This document shows positions 1 to 11,656 of a stretch of DNA of 64,000 bases, in pieces (position 1 is the first letter of the stretch; each line of letters starts with the position of its first letter). The notes beneath the pieces were generated by a model that was not told the DNA's origin, searched no databases, and was given only the letters and a program-made list of their open reading frames with translations. The position numbers were made by a program, and so were the translations under genes. The stretch is from Krasilnikovozyma curviuscula. Lineage: Eukaryota > Basidiomycota > Tremellomycetes > Cystofilobasidiales > Mrakiaceae. The stretch lies in contig MVAQ01000025.1 in assembly GCA_014825775.1 (NCBI GenBank), forward strand, positions 62,001 through 126,000, given 5' to 3'.

Positions 1-3000
1 GGAGTACCTGGAGCAAGGAGGATGGCAATGAGGCACTGGTTAAGTCCAGGAACGTATGGCTGGAGTTGGTTGCGTAGTTCGGGAGAAGGATTAACTAAGA
101 GATGTAAAGATAAAGAGAAAAGAAGTCAGAAGGTTTCAAATGAGCGACAATGGGAGTAACCTACCGGCGGTTGGTTTGCACTGAATGGCAATTTCTCCTA
201 CGGCCCAAGCAGCATTATTGCACACGCTTACTTCATGGAACTGTGGCTGAGCGACCTGGTCCTGTATCTCTTGAAGAACTCTTGCCAGGAAGAGATGGAG
301 ATATCCATTCAGGAGAGGACACGAAATGGCAATGTCTCCGAGAAGGGCATAAGCTGATTGTCTTACAGACGCTTCGTGATGCTAGGAAAGTAAAGACTTA
401 ATTTTGATCATCCAGAAGACATATAAGTAGAAGAGAAACGTACATTCAGGCAACTCTGCAGCATTGCAACGAGAGGTGGGACTCCTTGAGTGCCGGGAGG
501 AGCAACAAGCTCAGCCATTCCAGCCTTCAAGCCCTGTGTAAGACCAGAAAGGAGATCCAAAGCAACGATAAGGAAGGTCTTGTCTGGTTCATCATAGTCC
601 TGACGCGCTCCTTGAGCCACCTCCCAGACAGCCTGAAGGTTGCTGGCGATTATTTTAAGGCATCGCTCATAAACTGGGACGGCGTATTTGGCGAAAGCCA
701 TTCCAGAAGCGATGGTGACAGATGAGAAGCACTGAAGGAGACGAAATTGATTGTCAATAATAATAGCGAGGTAGACGCGGGGCTACTGACCTCCAGTAGA
801 GGGATGATATCCTCATCAGTGTCCTGCAGTTTATTCCACTTCTCGATCAAGGGTGGCATCAGGATATCCACACACGCTTCGTTGTTCAGAGCATCTCCAA
901 CAGAGTCGGCCAATGTACCGATAGCATCGTAAAGGATCAACAAATTCTTTTGTTGGTATTTTTGGAAGGCGAAGACAAGATTTCTGATGATTGGCTCGAG
1001 GAGTGGGGCGAGTTGAGAACCAGCTTCTTCTTCCAGAGTTGCAAAGGCACTGCAACCAGCTTCCTGTACTCGCTTGTTGTTGTCCAGAACCATTTTCAAC
1101 AACTGTTGTGTTGAGCGCAGAAAAGTCAGTCGCAAGGATGGAGACGGTCGAGAAGAGGAAATAGCTTACTCCTTCCATCGCTGGCAAGAAAAATTGTCCC
1201 AGAGCTCCGTTTGGTCCAGGAATAACACACCAGCTCGAGTATCGACCAATCGTCCAACAAGTAATGGCTCTGACCAAAGGTTTCAGGTCGTTTAGCATGT
1301 TGATGAGGTATGGGATGAGTGTTGGCAAGTGAGGTTCGATACCCTCAATACAACCTGGAAATTCAGCACATGATCAGTCGCTGCTACTCGGGTAGCCTGA
1401 GATTGCTGCGAGTTTCCAGTGGGTACTCACCTTCTGCCATAGCTCCCAATGCCAAAATACCGCACTCTCTTTGCAGCCAGTCCTCACTGAACAGCTTCTC
1501 CTTCAAGTAAGGCAACAAGATCTCGAGCAAGTCACCTTCAAACTGCACACTCATCACATCCAACGCAGCTGCCGAGCATTTACGCAAGTTCCACTCGGAA
1601 GAAAAGCCATCATCTGAATCTGCCTCATCGTCGGAGTATTCTTCCTCCTCCTCCTCTTCTTCCTCACCAAGATTTCTTGATTTACCAGCGCCTGAAGTTG
1701 ACGGCTTTGGAGTTCCGTCTTCGTTGTATTGTTGTCCAGATTCGAAACCGTGAGACTTTCCACCGTAGAATTTTGGCTTGATGTCCTCGGCTCTGTCAGG
1801 TACAGCAGCATCGTCTTCTTCACCGCCGTCCAGCCACATCAGATCCGTGTCAGTGTAAACCATTCCGTTGAGGAGGACTGGGGCGACTTTAGGCAAGAAC
1901 ACCTTCAAGTGGTCCTTGAGTTCATCAGATTCAGCGAATCCCAGCCAGAATTCGCAAGCTTCCAACGAGACGGATTCATCTCTATCCTGCATCGAGTAGA
2001 TCATGAATTCGGCAACATTTGGAAGTTCACTCAACAACTTATCTGGTCTCGAGGCGAGCAGCAAGGTGAGCGCTTGACAGACGACCCTTCTCACATCAGG
2101 CGTTTCGTCCGAAGCTCGCCTAAAAAGCGAGACGATGAAGGAGTCCAAATTGGCTGCAAGTGATGGTGGATTCACTGGGATGAAGCTGTTAATACAGGTG
2201 ATGGCTGATATTCTGAATCGGGCTGACGGGTGGTCGACGAACGAGATGAACTTGGGAATCATGAAGTCCAAGGGTCGTTGGCCGGAGATCTCAATGTCGA
2301 GTCGTTTGGGGAGATCTTCACAGATTTTTTGCATGGTGGAGATAGATCCCTGGAAACATGAGGTGAGAGGTATGAATGGTCAGCTCTACTTTGGGAGACG
2401 AGACATTCGGAGGATTGCAAAAAAAAATAAAAATAACAAAATAACAAAATCAGACCACTTACATCAATCTCATCTTCATTTTGAGAGTCCATTCCACTCA
2501 TCAATGCACCCAGAGCTTCTGGCCAGCTCTCAACACCTTGAGCAGCCATGACCGCAACAACGATGGAACCTGCAGTTTGCCTGACCATATGGCTAGTGTC
2601 CTTGACTGAAAGCAACACATTTACTTTCACGTAGTCTACTGCTGGTGGTGGACATTCTGGAAGCATTTTGGTGTTGTTTTTGAGGAGAAGACCAGCGATC
2701 GAACGGTACCTCTCGTCTGTTGTCACACCTGAAGCTGCAGACATGATATGTGCTAAGTATGCTGGATAGTCTGGGATGGTGTTGAAAGATTGGAGACGCT
2801 ATTGATTTTAAAAGATCGTGAAGGACAAAGAGGAAGTCAGAACCACCGAGAATGAGAGAGGGACTGGCCAGACTGGCAGCGTGAGAGCATGGGTTGAGGG
2901 ATCGAAGCTAGGCTTACACGTTCAACCTCCCTCTGAGTCTCAGTATCTCCACTCGTCGAGTCCCTCAGGACACTCAAGAGCTCTACCACACCTTGTTCGT

Positions 3001-3016
3001 TCGGTGCCCACGACAT
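1..3016 (-). CDS. KAP104: Transportin / karyopherin beta-2 (Kap104-type), 3' end outside window
   Basis: Nuclear import receptor that carries PY-NLS cargoes such as hnRNP-type proteins through the pore and releases them on RanGTP. The start is the ATG at 3014-3016 ([14 protein letters not shown]); exon 1 ends at a gtaagc donor near 2916 and continues in a second exon reading [21 protein letters not shown]-repeat helices follow through the whole length. A strongly acidic insert (a run of Glu, then [12 protein letters not shown]) lies near 1620-1670, where beta-2 karyopherins carry their cargo-release loop. The segments [20 protein letters not shown] and [13 protein letters not shown] are typical of transportin-1. 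The reading frame is still open at base 1, so the C-terminal HEAT repeats are missing from the window. Several short introns are present, for example around 2340-2460 and 730-790. Confidence 0.9.
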
Positions 3017-3494
3017 GACAGCTGCTGGAACTTCGACAGAAATGTAAAAAAAAGCCTGGACGTTCGCGGAGAGGAACGAAGAAAGGACAGACACATCCAT
3101 GCACGAAGAAACTCCATTCAGCGACCGTGGGTAAGCAGTCAAAGTGAATAGTACTGACCTGATTCCTGCTCAAGCTGAGTATTGTATTGTGTGGAGCGAA
3201 TGGCAAGTTGCAAGGGAGATTTGGCGCAAGTCGCACAGAAAGAGTACCAGAGCACAGGGAAAAAGGGGGTCCAAGCTGTCAACAAGAGGTCATGAACCAT
3301 CCAATGTCAGGTAGGTGCCTTACCTTGAATATAATTCGAGCTATCGAGATGGTGGTAGAGGTAAAAGGACGAGATGGCTTCGAAAAAGTGATTTTTGCAA
3401 TTTGCCCCGCGAAGCGCTTGCTGCAGATTTTTTGGGAGCTTGTGCCTGCAGACTGGATCCAAACAATCAACGCCCTTCGATCTGAACAGTCGCA

Positions 3495-6059
3495 ATGTCT
3501 TTCAATGCAAAGGGTAAAAATAGTGAGTTCTAGCCCAACCACAGTGTCAAAACTTGCATTCAACGAACTCATGAAACTTCTGGCGCAGGTTTACCAGCTG
3601 CTTCAGCTTCAGACGAAGATTCAGATTTTTCTGATAATGACGAGATCGACTCCGAGTCAGATACTTCAGAGGATTCCAATGGAGAGGAGCTCACTCCCCT
3701 GATGGATGCTGCCATCCTCAGAACTCTGGGCAGAATCAGACGAGGCGATATCAACGACGGCGAGAATGTGTTCGAGACTGAACAACAAGCCTTACTGGAT
3801 GCTGCAGCAGCTAATGGCTCTTCAGGCCTTCTCAAGAGACAACCATCCGTAAAGAAGCAGAAGCCCATCCTCCTTGCAGACTATCAGCGTATCAACCTCC
3901 TTGCTGAAGCTTCAAATTCTAACAACGCCACTGCCTCATCGTCAACCGAACCCAGAATCCTCACTCACGCCGAGGAGCAAGAGGCTCTCAGGAAGGAAAC
4001 CCTTTCAGCTTTCGGAAATTTTGAAGGTGATGAAAACGATGAGGAAGAAGATCTGTTTGTGAAGAAAGATGGTGATTCTGGTGAAGGTGATGAGTTCAAG
4101 AACTACCTGTTGGGAAATGTAGGAGATGAGGAGACGATCAAAGAGATTCTCGGTATAGGGTCATCTTCAAACCCTTCTGCTCCGGTGCTTTCTGACGAAG
4201 GGGATGACGCCGACGATGAGGTAAAGGACGATGATGAAGATGTCGAAGGTGTTGACGGTGTGAAGCCCAAGCGTAAGAGGACCAAAAGGAAAAAGAAGGA
4301 GCTTTCCGAGGAGGATATCAAGAAGCAGAACGATGAGTTTCTTCTCAAGTGAGTTTTTATTCTCTTCAGTTAAAGGTGGTTGGCTGCCTTACCGAAACTC
4401 CCCACGTCTAGTTACATTCTCAACCAAGGCTGGATTGATTCAACCTCGAGTGCACCAGCCCTTTCTTCTACTACAAAGTCTATAAAGAAGCGCAAACGCC
4501 GTGATTCAGATCTGTCGGCTGATGAAGTTGACGAGGACGAGTTTGAAGACCGAGCAGATGACTTTGAGACGGCTTACAACTTCAGATTCGAAGAATCGTG
4601 AGTTGCTGATGCTTGACAAAACTATTAAATAACCTCGTTCGCTGACTACTGTCTTGCTTTGTCATAGCGGCGCTACCAACATCCCTACGCACCCACGTCA
4701 AATTACCGACGTTGCTCGACGACCGGACGACGCCCGTAAGCTGGCTCGAGCAGCTCGCAAAGAGCGTAAAGCTGCCGAACGAGCCGTGCAGGAAGAGAAG
4801 CTGAAAGCTGCAAAGAATAAGAAGAAGAATGAGATTGAACGGAAGCTCAAGGAGCTCGGCTTGTTGTCGACGAAGCCGTCGTCTCACGGTGGGAAGCAAG
4901 AGATGGACCTGGATGATATCGGGTTTGATCTAGGAAGTGACGATGAATGGGATGAAGGAGAGTATGACAAGAAGATGGCCATGCTGCTGGGGGAGGACGG
5001 CGATGAGGATCAGCAGTTTGATGAGAATGGCAAGCCTGTCTGGGACGACATCGACGGTGGGAACGACTGGGCTGAAGGCGAAGGGTATGAGGTTGAGGGT
5101 GGTGAGATGGATGGTATGGATGAAGGTGAAGGTATGGATATGGTGATGGACGAAGACGACGATGACAATATCGACATGGCAAGTGTTGCATCCCCGTTCT
5201 TTTCGGCCAGAAACTCACCTTGACGCTTTACTCCCTTTCAGGATGCTGACCATCTCGGAGAAGCCCCTGAATCGAGCAAAAAGAAGAAAAAGTCAAAGAA
5301 GGACAAAAAGAAGAAGAAGAAAGACAAAACCGGTGGCTTGGAAGACGAAAGTGCTCAAGCTATGGAAGAAGAACCTTCAGAAGATGCGAATGTCGTAAAG
5401 TTCGAAGGCACCAAGGAAGAGAAGAAGAAGAAGGTTGACGAGATCATGGAAGAGTATTACCAGATGGATCACGAAGATATGGTCAGTGATCTTCGGGCTT
5501 TCTCTGGTCAGGCAGATTTCTCCAACTTACTCATGGATGAATCCGTCCTCTCTTGTTGTCACAGATCGGCGACATGCCCACACGATTCCACTACACCCAA
5601 ACACCAGCCCAGACATACGGCCTCACTCCCACCGAGATTCTCCTCGCAACCGATGCAGAGCTCAACACCTTCCTGGGTATCAAGCAGTACGCACCGTATC
5701 GCGCTGACGGCGGTGCCGGGGCCGGTCGCGTGGGGAGGGACAAGCGTCTGTGGGAGCTGAAGAAGAAGCTGAAGGGCCGTATGTGGGGCGCAGATCCGGA
5801 CGAAGGTGGGAAGAAGAAGTACTTCTCCAAGGATGGCGGCGCCGGTGGTGGTGACGGCGCAGGCGGGAAGCCGAAGAAGAGGATGGGTAAGAAGGAGCGT
5901 GAGAGGCAGAAACTCGTTGCTGCGACTGCTATCGGTCATGCTGCTTCCTCTGGACTTTCTGCTACAGCAGCAGAGAGCAACATCGTCGAACGTCCATCGA
6001 CGGGTGGAGATGCACCACCAACGAAGAAGAAGAAGACCAAGTCTGCTACTGAAGCATAG
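3495..6059 (+). CDS. KRI1: Ribosome biogenesis protein KRI1
   Basis: Nucleolar factor required with KRR1 for 40S subunit maturation. Exons by eye: 3495-3522, 3589-4348, 4412-4597, 4668-5178, 5242-5481, 5565-6059, giving 739 residues with all phases consistent. The N-terminus is acidic (SDEDSDFSDND) and is followed by the LMDAAILRTLGRI segment. The family motif DEFLLNYILNQGWID is formed across the intron at 4349. Next come FETAYNFRFEESGATNIPTH, a Lys/Glu-rich coiled coil, and a C-terminal domain with IGDMPTRFHYTQT, YGLTPTEILLATD and LGIKQYAPYR. The end is a basic KKKRMGKKERERQK-like tail. The fourth intron (5179-5241) starts with GCAAGT, not GT; the nearest GT donor leads to a stop. The intron-1 donor is taken as GTGAGT at 3523; GTAAAA at 3514 is also in frame. 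Confidence 0.92.
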
Positions 6060-6198
6060 TTGTTACCTTTTGTTTTTTTTTTTTTTGCTGTGAAGCTCTT
6101 ATGTGACTTTTTTTTTACTTGCATTGAAGTTCAGATGCTCTTGCAAAGAAAGACAAAAACACAATCCCTAGCAAATCCCAGTGTACAGAAATCTCTCT

Positions 6199-6216
6199 CA
6201 CACACACACACACACC
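6199..6216. repeat. (CA)n microsatellite
   Basis: About nine CA dinucleotides downstream of KRI1, followed by a short tandem of acacccgaa. It lies between the 3' ends of KRI1 and the convergent gene at 6448-7249, near two poly-T tracts (about 6068-6085 and 6108-6116) that probably lie in the KRI1 3' UTR. Confidence 0.85.
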
Positions 6217-6447
6217 CGAAACACCCGAAATGGATCCCAACACGAGGAGTAATGTTACACAATTATTAGTGACGGTATCAACACAATGTATTTCTAGTGT
6301 ACACGAAGTCACGCCTTAGGCTGCGAGGGGGAGCAAGCAAGGACGCGGCTGTTGTTAGCCCCAGAACCTTCGCGCTTTTCGTTAAAAACAGGCGAGAAAA
6401 AGATACTCACTAGAAAGAGAAAAAAACAACAATAAGAGCATTGCTTT

Positions 6448-7249
6448 TTAGAAGTCGACGAGCATGTCTGCAACGTCATCAGTCATCCACTCGCTGTCGG
6501 CCTCCTCCTCCTTCTTAGCGGCGAGATACTTGTATCCAAAAAGAGTTGCAAGTACATGTACATGAGAATAAAGTAAAAACAAAAACAGGAACAGCACGGT
6601 GCCTTGCTCACCTTTTCGTACAGGTCGGCGTTGGGCGCAGCTTTCACGACGGGCGGTGGGGCGACTTGGTTCTTGAGCCGTTGCACGGACCCTTTGTACC
6701 GCTGGGCCTTCTAAAAATTGAGTAGACGAGGCCGTCAGTTCTACGTTCTTGTACTTGACACGAGAGAGGAACACATATACTGACTGCTGGTGCTTTCGGT
6801 GACTCGGTGTCTGCCAGCTTCACCCCCCCTGTGGCGCCCGTCGAGTTCGGCGGCGATGCCTTGATGTGGTTCTCACCTGCCCCCACCTTGTTGGCCATGC
6901 CTTCATACGCCGTGTCGAGTGACGACAGCACGGCGACTTTCTTATCCTTGCTGGTGTTGGTGTCGGCTTTGGGGAGCTTTTTGAGGATTTTGTCGAGCGT
7001 CGATCCGAAGTGTTGCTGTTGCTTGGAGGCGGTGAGAGCCTCATACGCCTCCTTGGTGATCTGGTGCGGGTCGTTGTGGACGACGGCAAGCGGTCCCTGC
7101 TGGAGCTGCTCGAAGTAGACGTCCCTGTACGGCTTCACTTCCCGGTTGCGAGGGAAGGGCTTTGCTGCTGCGGGCGTCGACTGGAGGGCGGTGAGGGCGA
7201 GGAGGGCGAGGAGGAGCAGAGGGAGGGGCGAAGACAGCATCGAAGGCAT
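6448..7249 (-). CDS. Small secreted protein of unknown function
   Basis: I do not recognise a family. Three exons (7249-6785, 6710-6612, 6528-6448) give 214 residues, all joined in phase 0; the first donor is GTCAGT. The N-terminus is a clear signal peptide: MPSM followed by a Leu/Ala-rich core (PLPLLLLALLALTALQ) and an AAA-like cleavage area. The mature part is rich in Lys, Gln and Ala with predicted helices (DVYFEQLQQGP, EAYEALTASKQQQHF, LDKILKKLP). It ends in an acidic tail SEWMTDDVADMLVDF. There is no Cys-rich effector pattern and no GPI or transmembrane signal. An upstream in-frame ATG at 7387 exists, but the signal peptide argues for 7249. Secretion is inferred from the N-terminus only. 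Confidence 0.65.
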
Positions 7250-9420
7250 TGCTTGAGCTGAGGTGAAGGGAAGGGGGGATGTACCGGCGAGAGGGGGAAA
7301 TTTTATTCTTTCGTGTGTTGATTTCCGTCGACGCGTCTGCGAGTGGGGCTGTCGGGTCCTGATCAACGAGTGAACGACGAGAGACAAGCAACCACCGAGG
7401 GTTTGTTTCCCTTCTTCTCTTGGGCGCTGAGTTCTGGCTCGTTGCTGTTTGCTATCAGGAGTCAGGAAGGAAGCCAGTGCGAGGTTGCAGCCAGCCAGGT
7501 ATAGTAAGTTCCAGACTACCAGCAGGGCAAGATCAGGTGGCCAAAATAAATGAAAAAACGCCTTGATGAAATAAAAATATATGGGATCGGCGCGAGCGAC
7601 CAGAAAGACATTGGGCTTAAATGAATTCCCCGCGTCGCATATGGCAGGTGGCCATGTCTACGGGTCCCATATTGGTCGGCATGAACGTGAGATAGAGAGC
7701 ACTGAGTGAGTCCATCTCCTCATCCAGAGGGAGGAGGAGGAGCTCACTCGCTCTCGTTGTTTTGGTTTCTCCCGGCGACGTCTGCGTCTCAGACCACCCA
7801 CCAGTCCCCTCGCCCTCCTGTCCCTCCGGGCGACGACACTCAGACCGCTGAGGGTCGAGGTAGCCAAATCAAGGAACACATAGATTCTTTCCAATTTTCC
7901 ACGATGTCCATTTTGTACTCCCTCGGTACTCACTTGGTCTCACTTATCGACGGCGCTCCTACTGCTGCTCAGCCAGCGAGAGAGGACCCCATCGAATGCG
8001 CTACCTGCTGCGAACTCAGTGCGACAACCAATGAGACTGAGGTTCTCGATCTGATTAAGAGTTTTCTCATATGGTTTGCGAGCGCTTCGTGAGCTGAACG
8101 AAGGACCGATCGATGGAAACATGGGCAACGAGAGCGAGCCTGACCTGGCGACAAACTCTGAATGAGCTTATTTTAACTGAAGCGCGTTTTCATTCGATTC
8201 CTCAGTTGTTTCGCATCAGGCCGTTGGGTTACAAAATTAATAAAAGAAAAATAAATAAGCACACGCCCGTCGCATTGTACGCAGGTTGTTGAAAATAGTG
8301 GGTACAGAGCCACTACTGTCATTCCCACAGCCAGTCCAATGTTTCTGCTCTCCTGTTTGGCTTCAGGCAATATGGTCTTTTCAGATACTCGTTGCTCTTC
8401 CAATTTCAGCCTACGTTCACTGTCGTACAGCAGATTGTCCCTTTCAGCTTAGAGCAGCAGCAGCAGCAGGTGTTCGTTCATCCCCCTCTTCCCTCCCATG
8501 CTACCCTCAACCGAAGGCAATATAGCGTATCCTCTTACCTTTTCACTCGTAGACTGGAAGGCCGCGAGGTGAGCTGGCCATGCCCTTCTTCTTTTACCAT
8601 CCTTCTCCAGCAGTGGCAGTGTGTTCCCGAAGATGAGTCTTTGGATAAAAATTCCCGCTTGGAAGGATCCCAGAATCTCTTGTAGAAGCTCTTTGGATCC
8701 TGATGGGGACGTTTTAAAGGCCAGACTGAGGGGTTTGCGGGTGGAGAGAAGTCAATGTAACTCTGGAATGGGAGGAGGATGGAAACTCACGCTGGCGTTC
8801 GTGTAGAAAACGAGATCTGATTCCTCGTCCTCTTTGTTACTAGGAGATTTTAGATATCGTTAGTGGACGAGGTGAGTCTAGTATCTCTGCTCATCTGCTC
8901 TCACCTCACATCACCAAAACACAAACCGCCAGCGCCGCCGTGATGTCTCCCGTGAAGAAAATGAAATCTTTGTTGGATGTGTAACCGCTCAAATAAGAAC
9001 CCAAGTCAAGTCGCTCTCTCATGTGCTTCTCTGGGTTCTACTGAGGACGCTGTAAAAAGGCCGCCGAGGGGACACACTGTCGCGCTGTTTTTTAATATTC
9101 ATACTAAAGTCGAGATCCTGCCTTTAATAGTCTGACATTTTCTTTTCATTTTTATGTCTGACAGTGAATCACACGCAGACTAGACGAAGAATCTCTACCC
9201 GATGGCTTTTCGCCCACCCACCCTGAAGAAATCACTCGTCTGCGCGGAGCCGCTTTTCTCCTGTCGCAGACCTCTTTTCAGTGACATACGATCGTCTTCG
9301 TCGCCGATGCTACGTGTGGCCCTCTATCCATCACGGGGATAATAGAATCTGTCAGAGCGGCGCGCTCCTGTTTGGTATCGCTGGATTCCACCTGTTTGGG
9401 TCCTCTCGCAAATCACACCG
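7250..9420. other. Gene-poor interval between divergent genes
   Basis: About 2.2 kb without a convincing gene. A 62-codon ORF (ATG 7904 to stop 8092, MSILYSLGTHLVSLIDG) is the only candidate and has no recognisable domain. A short (GCA)n run lies at about 8454-8469. The rest shows scattered stops in all frames and no repeat or RNA fold that I could recognise. It presumably holds the upstream regions of the flanking divergently transcribed genes. Confidence 0.4.
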
Positions 9421-9439
9421 TCCCCGTGCGGCGAAGGCG

Positions 9440-9445
9440 TATAAG
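9440..9445 (+). promoter_or_regulatory. TATA element of the GH18 gene
   Basis: TATAAG about 140 bp before the ATG at 9583, followed by a long pyrimidine-rich tract (about 9476-9575), as is common near fungal transcription starts. Inferred from sequence and position only. Confidence 0.45.
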
Positions 9446-9582
9446 AAGGGTAGCCTGTAGGTGTCTTCCAAAAAAAGATCTTTCATTCCCTTCTTGTCTT
9501 AATCTTTAGTTGACCTAAAGCTCACTTTCTGTTTCCTTCCCTTCCCACTCATTTTCCCTCCCTCCCCGACACTTTGCTCCGC

Positions 9583-11485
9583 ATGTTCTCGCTCGGAATC
9601 ATCGTCCTTCTTGTCTTTTCACTCTTTCAGGTCTCTAGTGGTGAGCAGCTATCTTCTTCCTTCCATCCTATTCTACCAGCTGAATTCTCACTGATTTCCG
9701 CCCTACATCTTTCACTCATACAGTTTGCGCTTCCTCTTCCCACACACCTGCGCATAGACGACACCATGCGAAGTTAGCTGCTCCTCTGGTAAGAAGCATC
9801 TCCCAAAGGTCCTCCAATTGCTCTGATGGTGCTTGGATGTGCAACGGGTCCGATTTATCGCGTAAGTCGTCGTCGATTGTTCCTCGTGTTTATATGCTAC
9901 CAGTAGAGCGTCCAGTTAACGGTGCTATGGGATTTCAGAATGCAGCTATGGTGCATGGATCTTTTCGCAGACTTGCTCTGGTGGTACGGTCTGTTCTGCT
10001 ACTGGTGGAGTCGTCGGATGCGTCTGGTAAATCAACACCTTGCCTCCTGTTTGACATCTTTTCTCATTATTGACGAATCTTCCCTCTTGTCTTTTTCACA
10101 GGCCATATCAAGTGCAACAAGCTCTTCCTAGTGCTACAACTACCATCCTCAGCTCCGAAGCCCTCCCCAGTGCAACTAGCTCTTCGAGCAGCGGCACCTC
10201 TGTCGCCGCGATGGCATCGTCCGTCTCCTTCGCGTCATCCCCCTCCACCACTACACCCTCTTCCACTGGAGCTTCGTCTTCTTATTCAGCAGAAGTTTCC
10301 TCCATCACTGCCTCGTCAACCTCCTCCGCTGCGGTATCAACCAGCAGCGCAGCATCCTCATCGTCGTCCTTCAAATGGGTAGTCTACTCGGACGCATGGA
10401 TCGGCTCGTCCCTGCCTACCCCGTCCGACCTGGGGTCGGTAAATGTTTTCATCCTCGCCTTCTGGATGACCTCGTCTGGCGCCGTCGACAACGCGCTCGT
10501 GTGGTCCCAGATGAGCAGCTCGGACAGGGCGAGCTTGAAGGCGCAGTACGACGCCGCTGGTATCTCGCTGATGGTGTCTGCATTTGGATCAACTGGTGAG
10601 CCTCCTGTGGTTCTTTGGTGACTGAGGTAATCTGGAGCTGAGTGTTTTGACGAACAGATAACCCAACGACCTCTGGCGCTGATCCCACCACCGTCGCGAA
10701 CGACCTGGCTACATTTGTCAAAAACAACTCTCTTTCTGGCGTTGATATTGACTACGAGGACTTCACTGGTGAGCGCTTTTCCCAGTGACCTAGAACGCAC
10801 CCGCCGGCTCAGCTTCTCACCGTTTGATCTCTTGATGCCTACAGCGATGAACGGTGGTACGGCTACAGCTTGGCTTATCACTTTCCAAACTGCGCTCAGA
10901 GCTGCTCTTGGAGACTCTTACATCATCACTCATGCTCCCGTCGCACCTTGTTAGACCGTCGCTTTTAGCTTCCCATTCCGTCTCGCGATCTCACCCCCTT
11001 TTGTTTTTCACTCGCAGGGTTCAGTTCTTCATACACTGATGATGGATACTTGGGAGTCTACCAATCTGCTGGTTCTGGTATTGACTGGTTCAATATCCAA
11101 TTCTACAGCGAGTACCGTCTCAAGACAAATTTTAGTTCTACGACATTGTGCTGATATCATTTCTTGTTCTTGCTTCTCAGACCAAGGCGCTGGCACTTAT
11201 GACACCTGTCAAGAGCTCATTGTTGAATCCGGCTCTTCCTTTCCTAACACTGCCGTAGCCCAACTTGTCTCTGCCGGTGTTCCAGCATCAAAGATCGTCA
11301 TCGGCAAGCCAGCTACAACAGCTTCTGCTTCCAACGGCTTCATGACAGCCGCCCTCCTGGGTGCGTGTTTGTTGGAGGCTAAGAATGAATGGTCTGATAT
11401 CGGTGGGGCGATGCTTTGGGAGTGGGATTCGGCTGGAACAGTCGATACTTTTGTCACCAATGCGCTTGCTGTCATCAACGCGTAA
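9583..11485 (+). CDS. Secreted GH18 chitinase-like protein with Cys-rich and Ser/Thr-rich regions
   Basis: Glycoside hydrolase family 18 protein predicted to hydrolyse chitin or related beta-GlcNAc polymers at the cell wall or outside the cell. Eight exons (9583-9640, 9724-9861, 9939-10026, 10102-10595, 10658-10768, 10845-10949, 11018-11107, 11181-11485) give 462 residues. Order: signal peptide (MFSLGIIVLLVFSLFQ); a small Cys-rich module (CSDGAWMCNGSDLSQCSYGAW, then CSGGTVCSATGGVVGC) resembling carbohydrate-binding modules of fungal secreted hydrolases; a long Ser/Thr linker likely to be O-mannosylated; then the GH18 barrel. The catalytic DxDxE motif is present as SGVDIDYEDF, with the general-acid Glu kept. 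FYNQGAGTYDTC and MLWEWDSAG mark later barrel strands. FYNQG is formed only if the last intron (11108-11180) uses a GC donor. Confidence 0.88.
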
Positions 11486-11656
11486 GACTCTGATTAGTCT
11501 TTCTCTGCTGGTTCTCTTCAAATTACTTGACTTCCGAGTATGAATCTCGTTTGTTTATCGTTCACCAATGAGGTCATACGAATGAGAGCAGGGTATCATA
11601 AGGAGGTATCTAGTACACAGACAAAGCGAAAACACCAACAACAGCTCTAGTATAGA

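Noticed and set aside
1325..1345. tRNA T-loop-like ggttcgataccc
   Set aside because: It lies in the transportin coding frame ([13 protein letters not shown] on the minus strand) and no acceptor or anticodon stem is present.
1622..1660. Glu-coding (CTC)n/(CTT)n repeat as a microsatellite
   Set aside because: It encodes the acidic loop of transportin, a functional feature of the family.
3187..3702. 171-codon open frame on the plus strand before KRI1
   Set aside because: It overlaps the KRI1 start in another frame; the KRI1 exon structure explains the region better.
8453..8470. CAG-type trinucleotide run
   Set aside because: Only five or six units, not in a supported gene; recorded as sequence character only.
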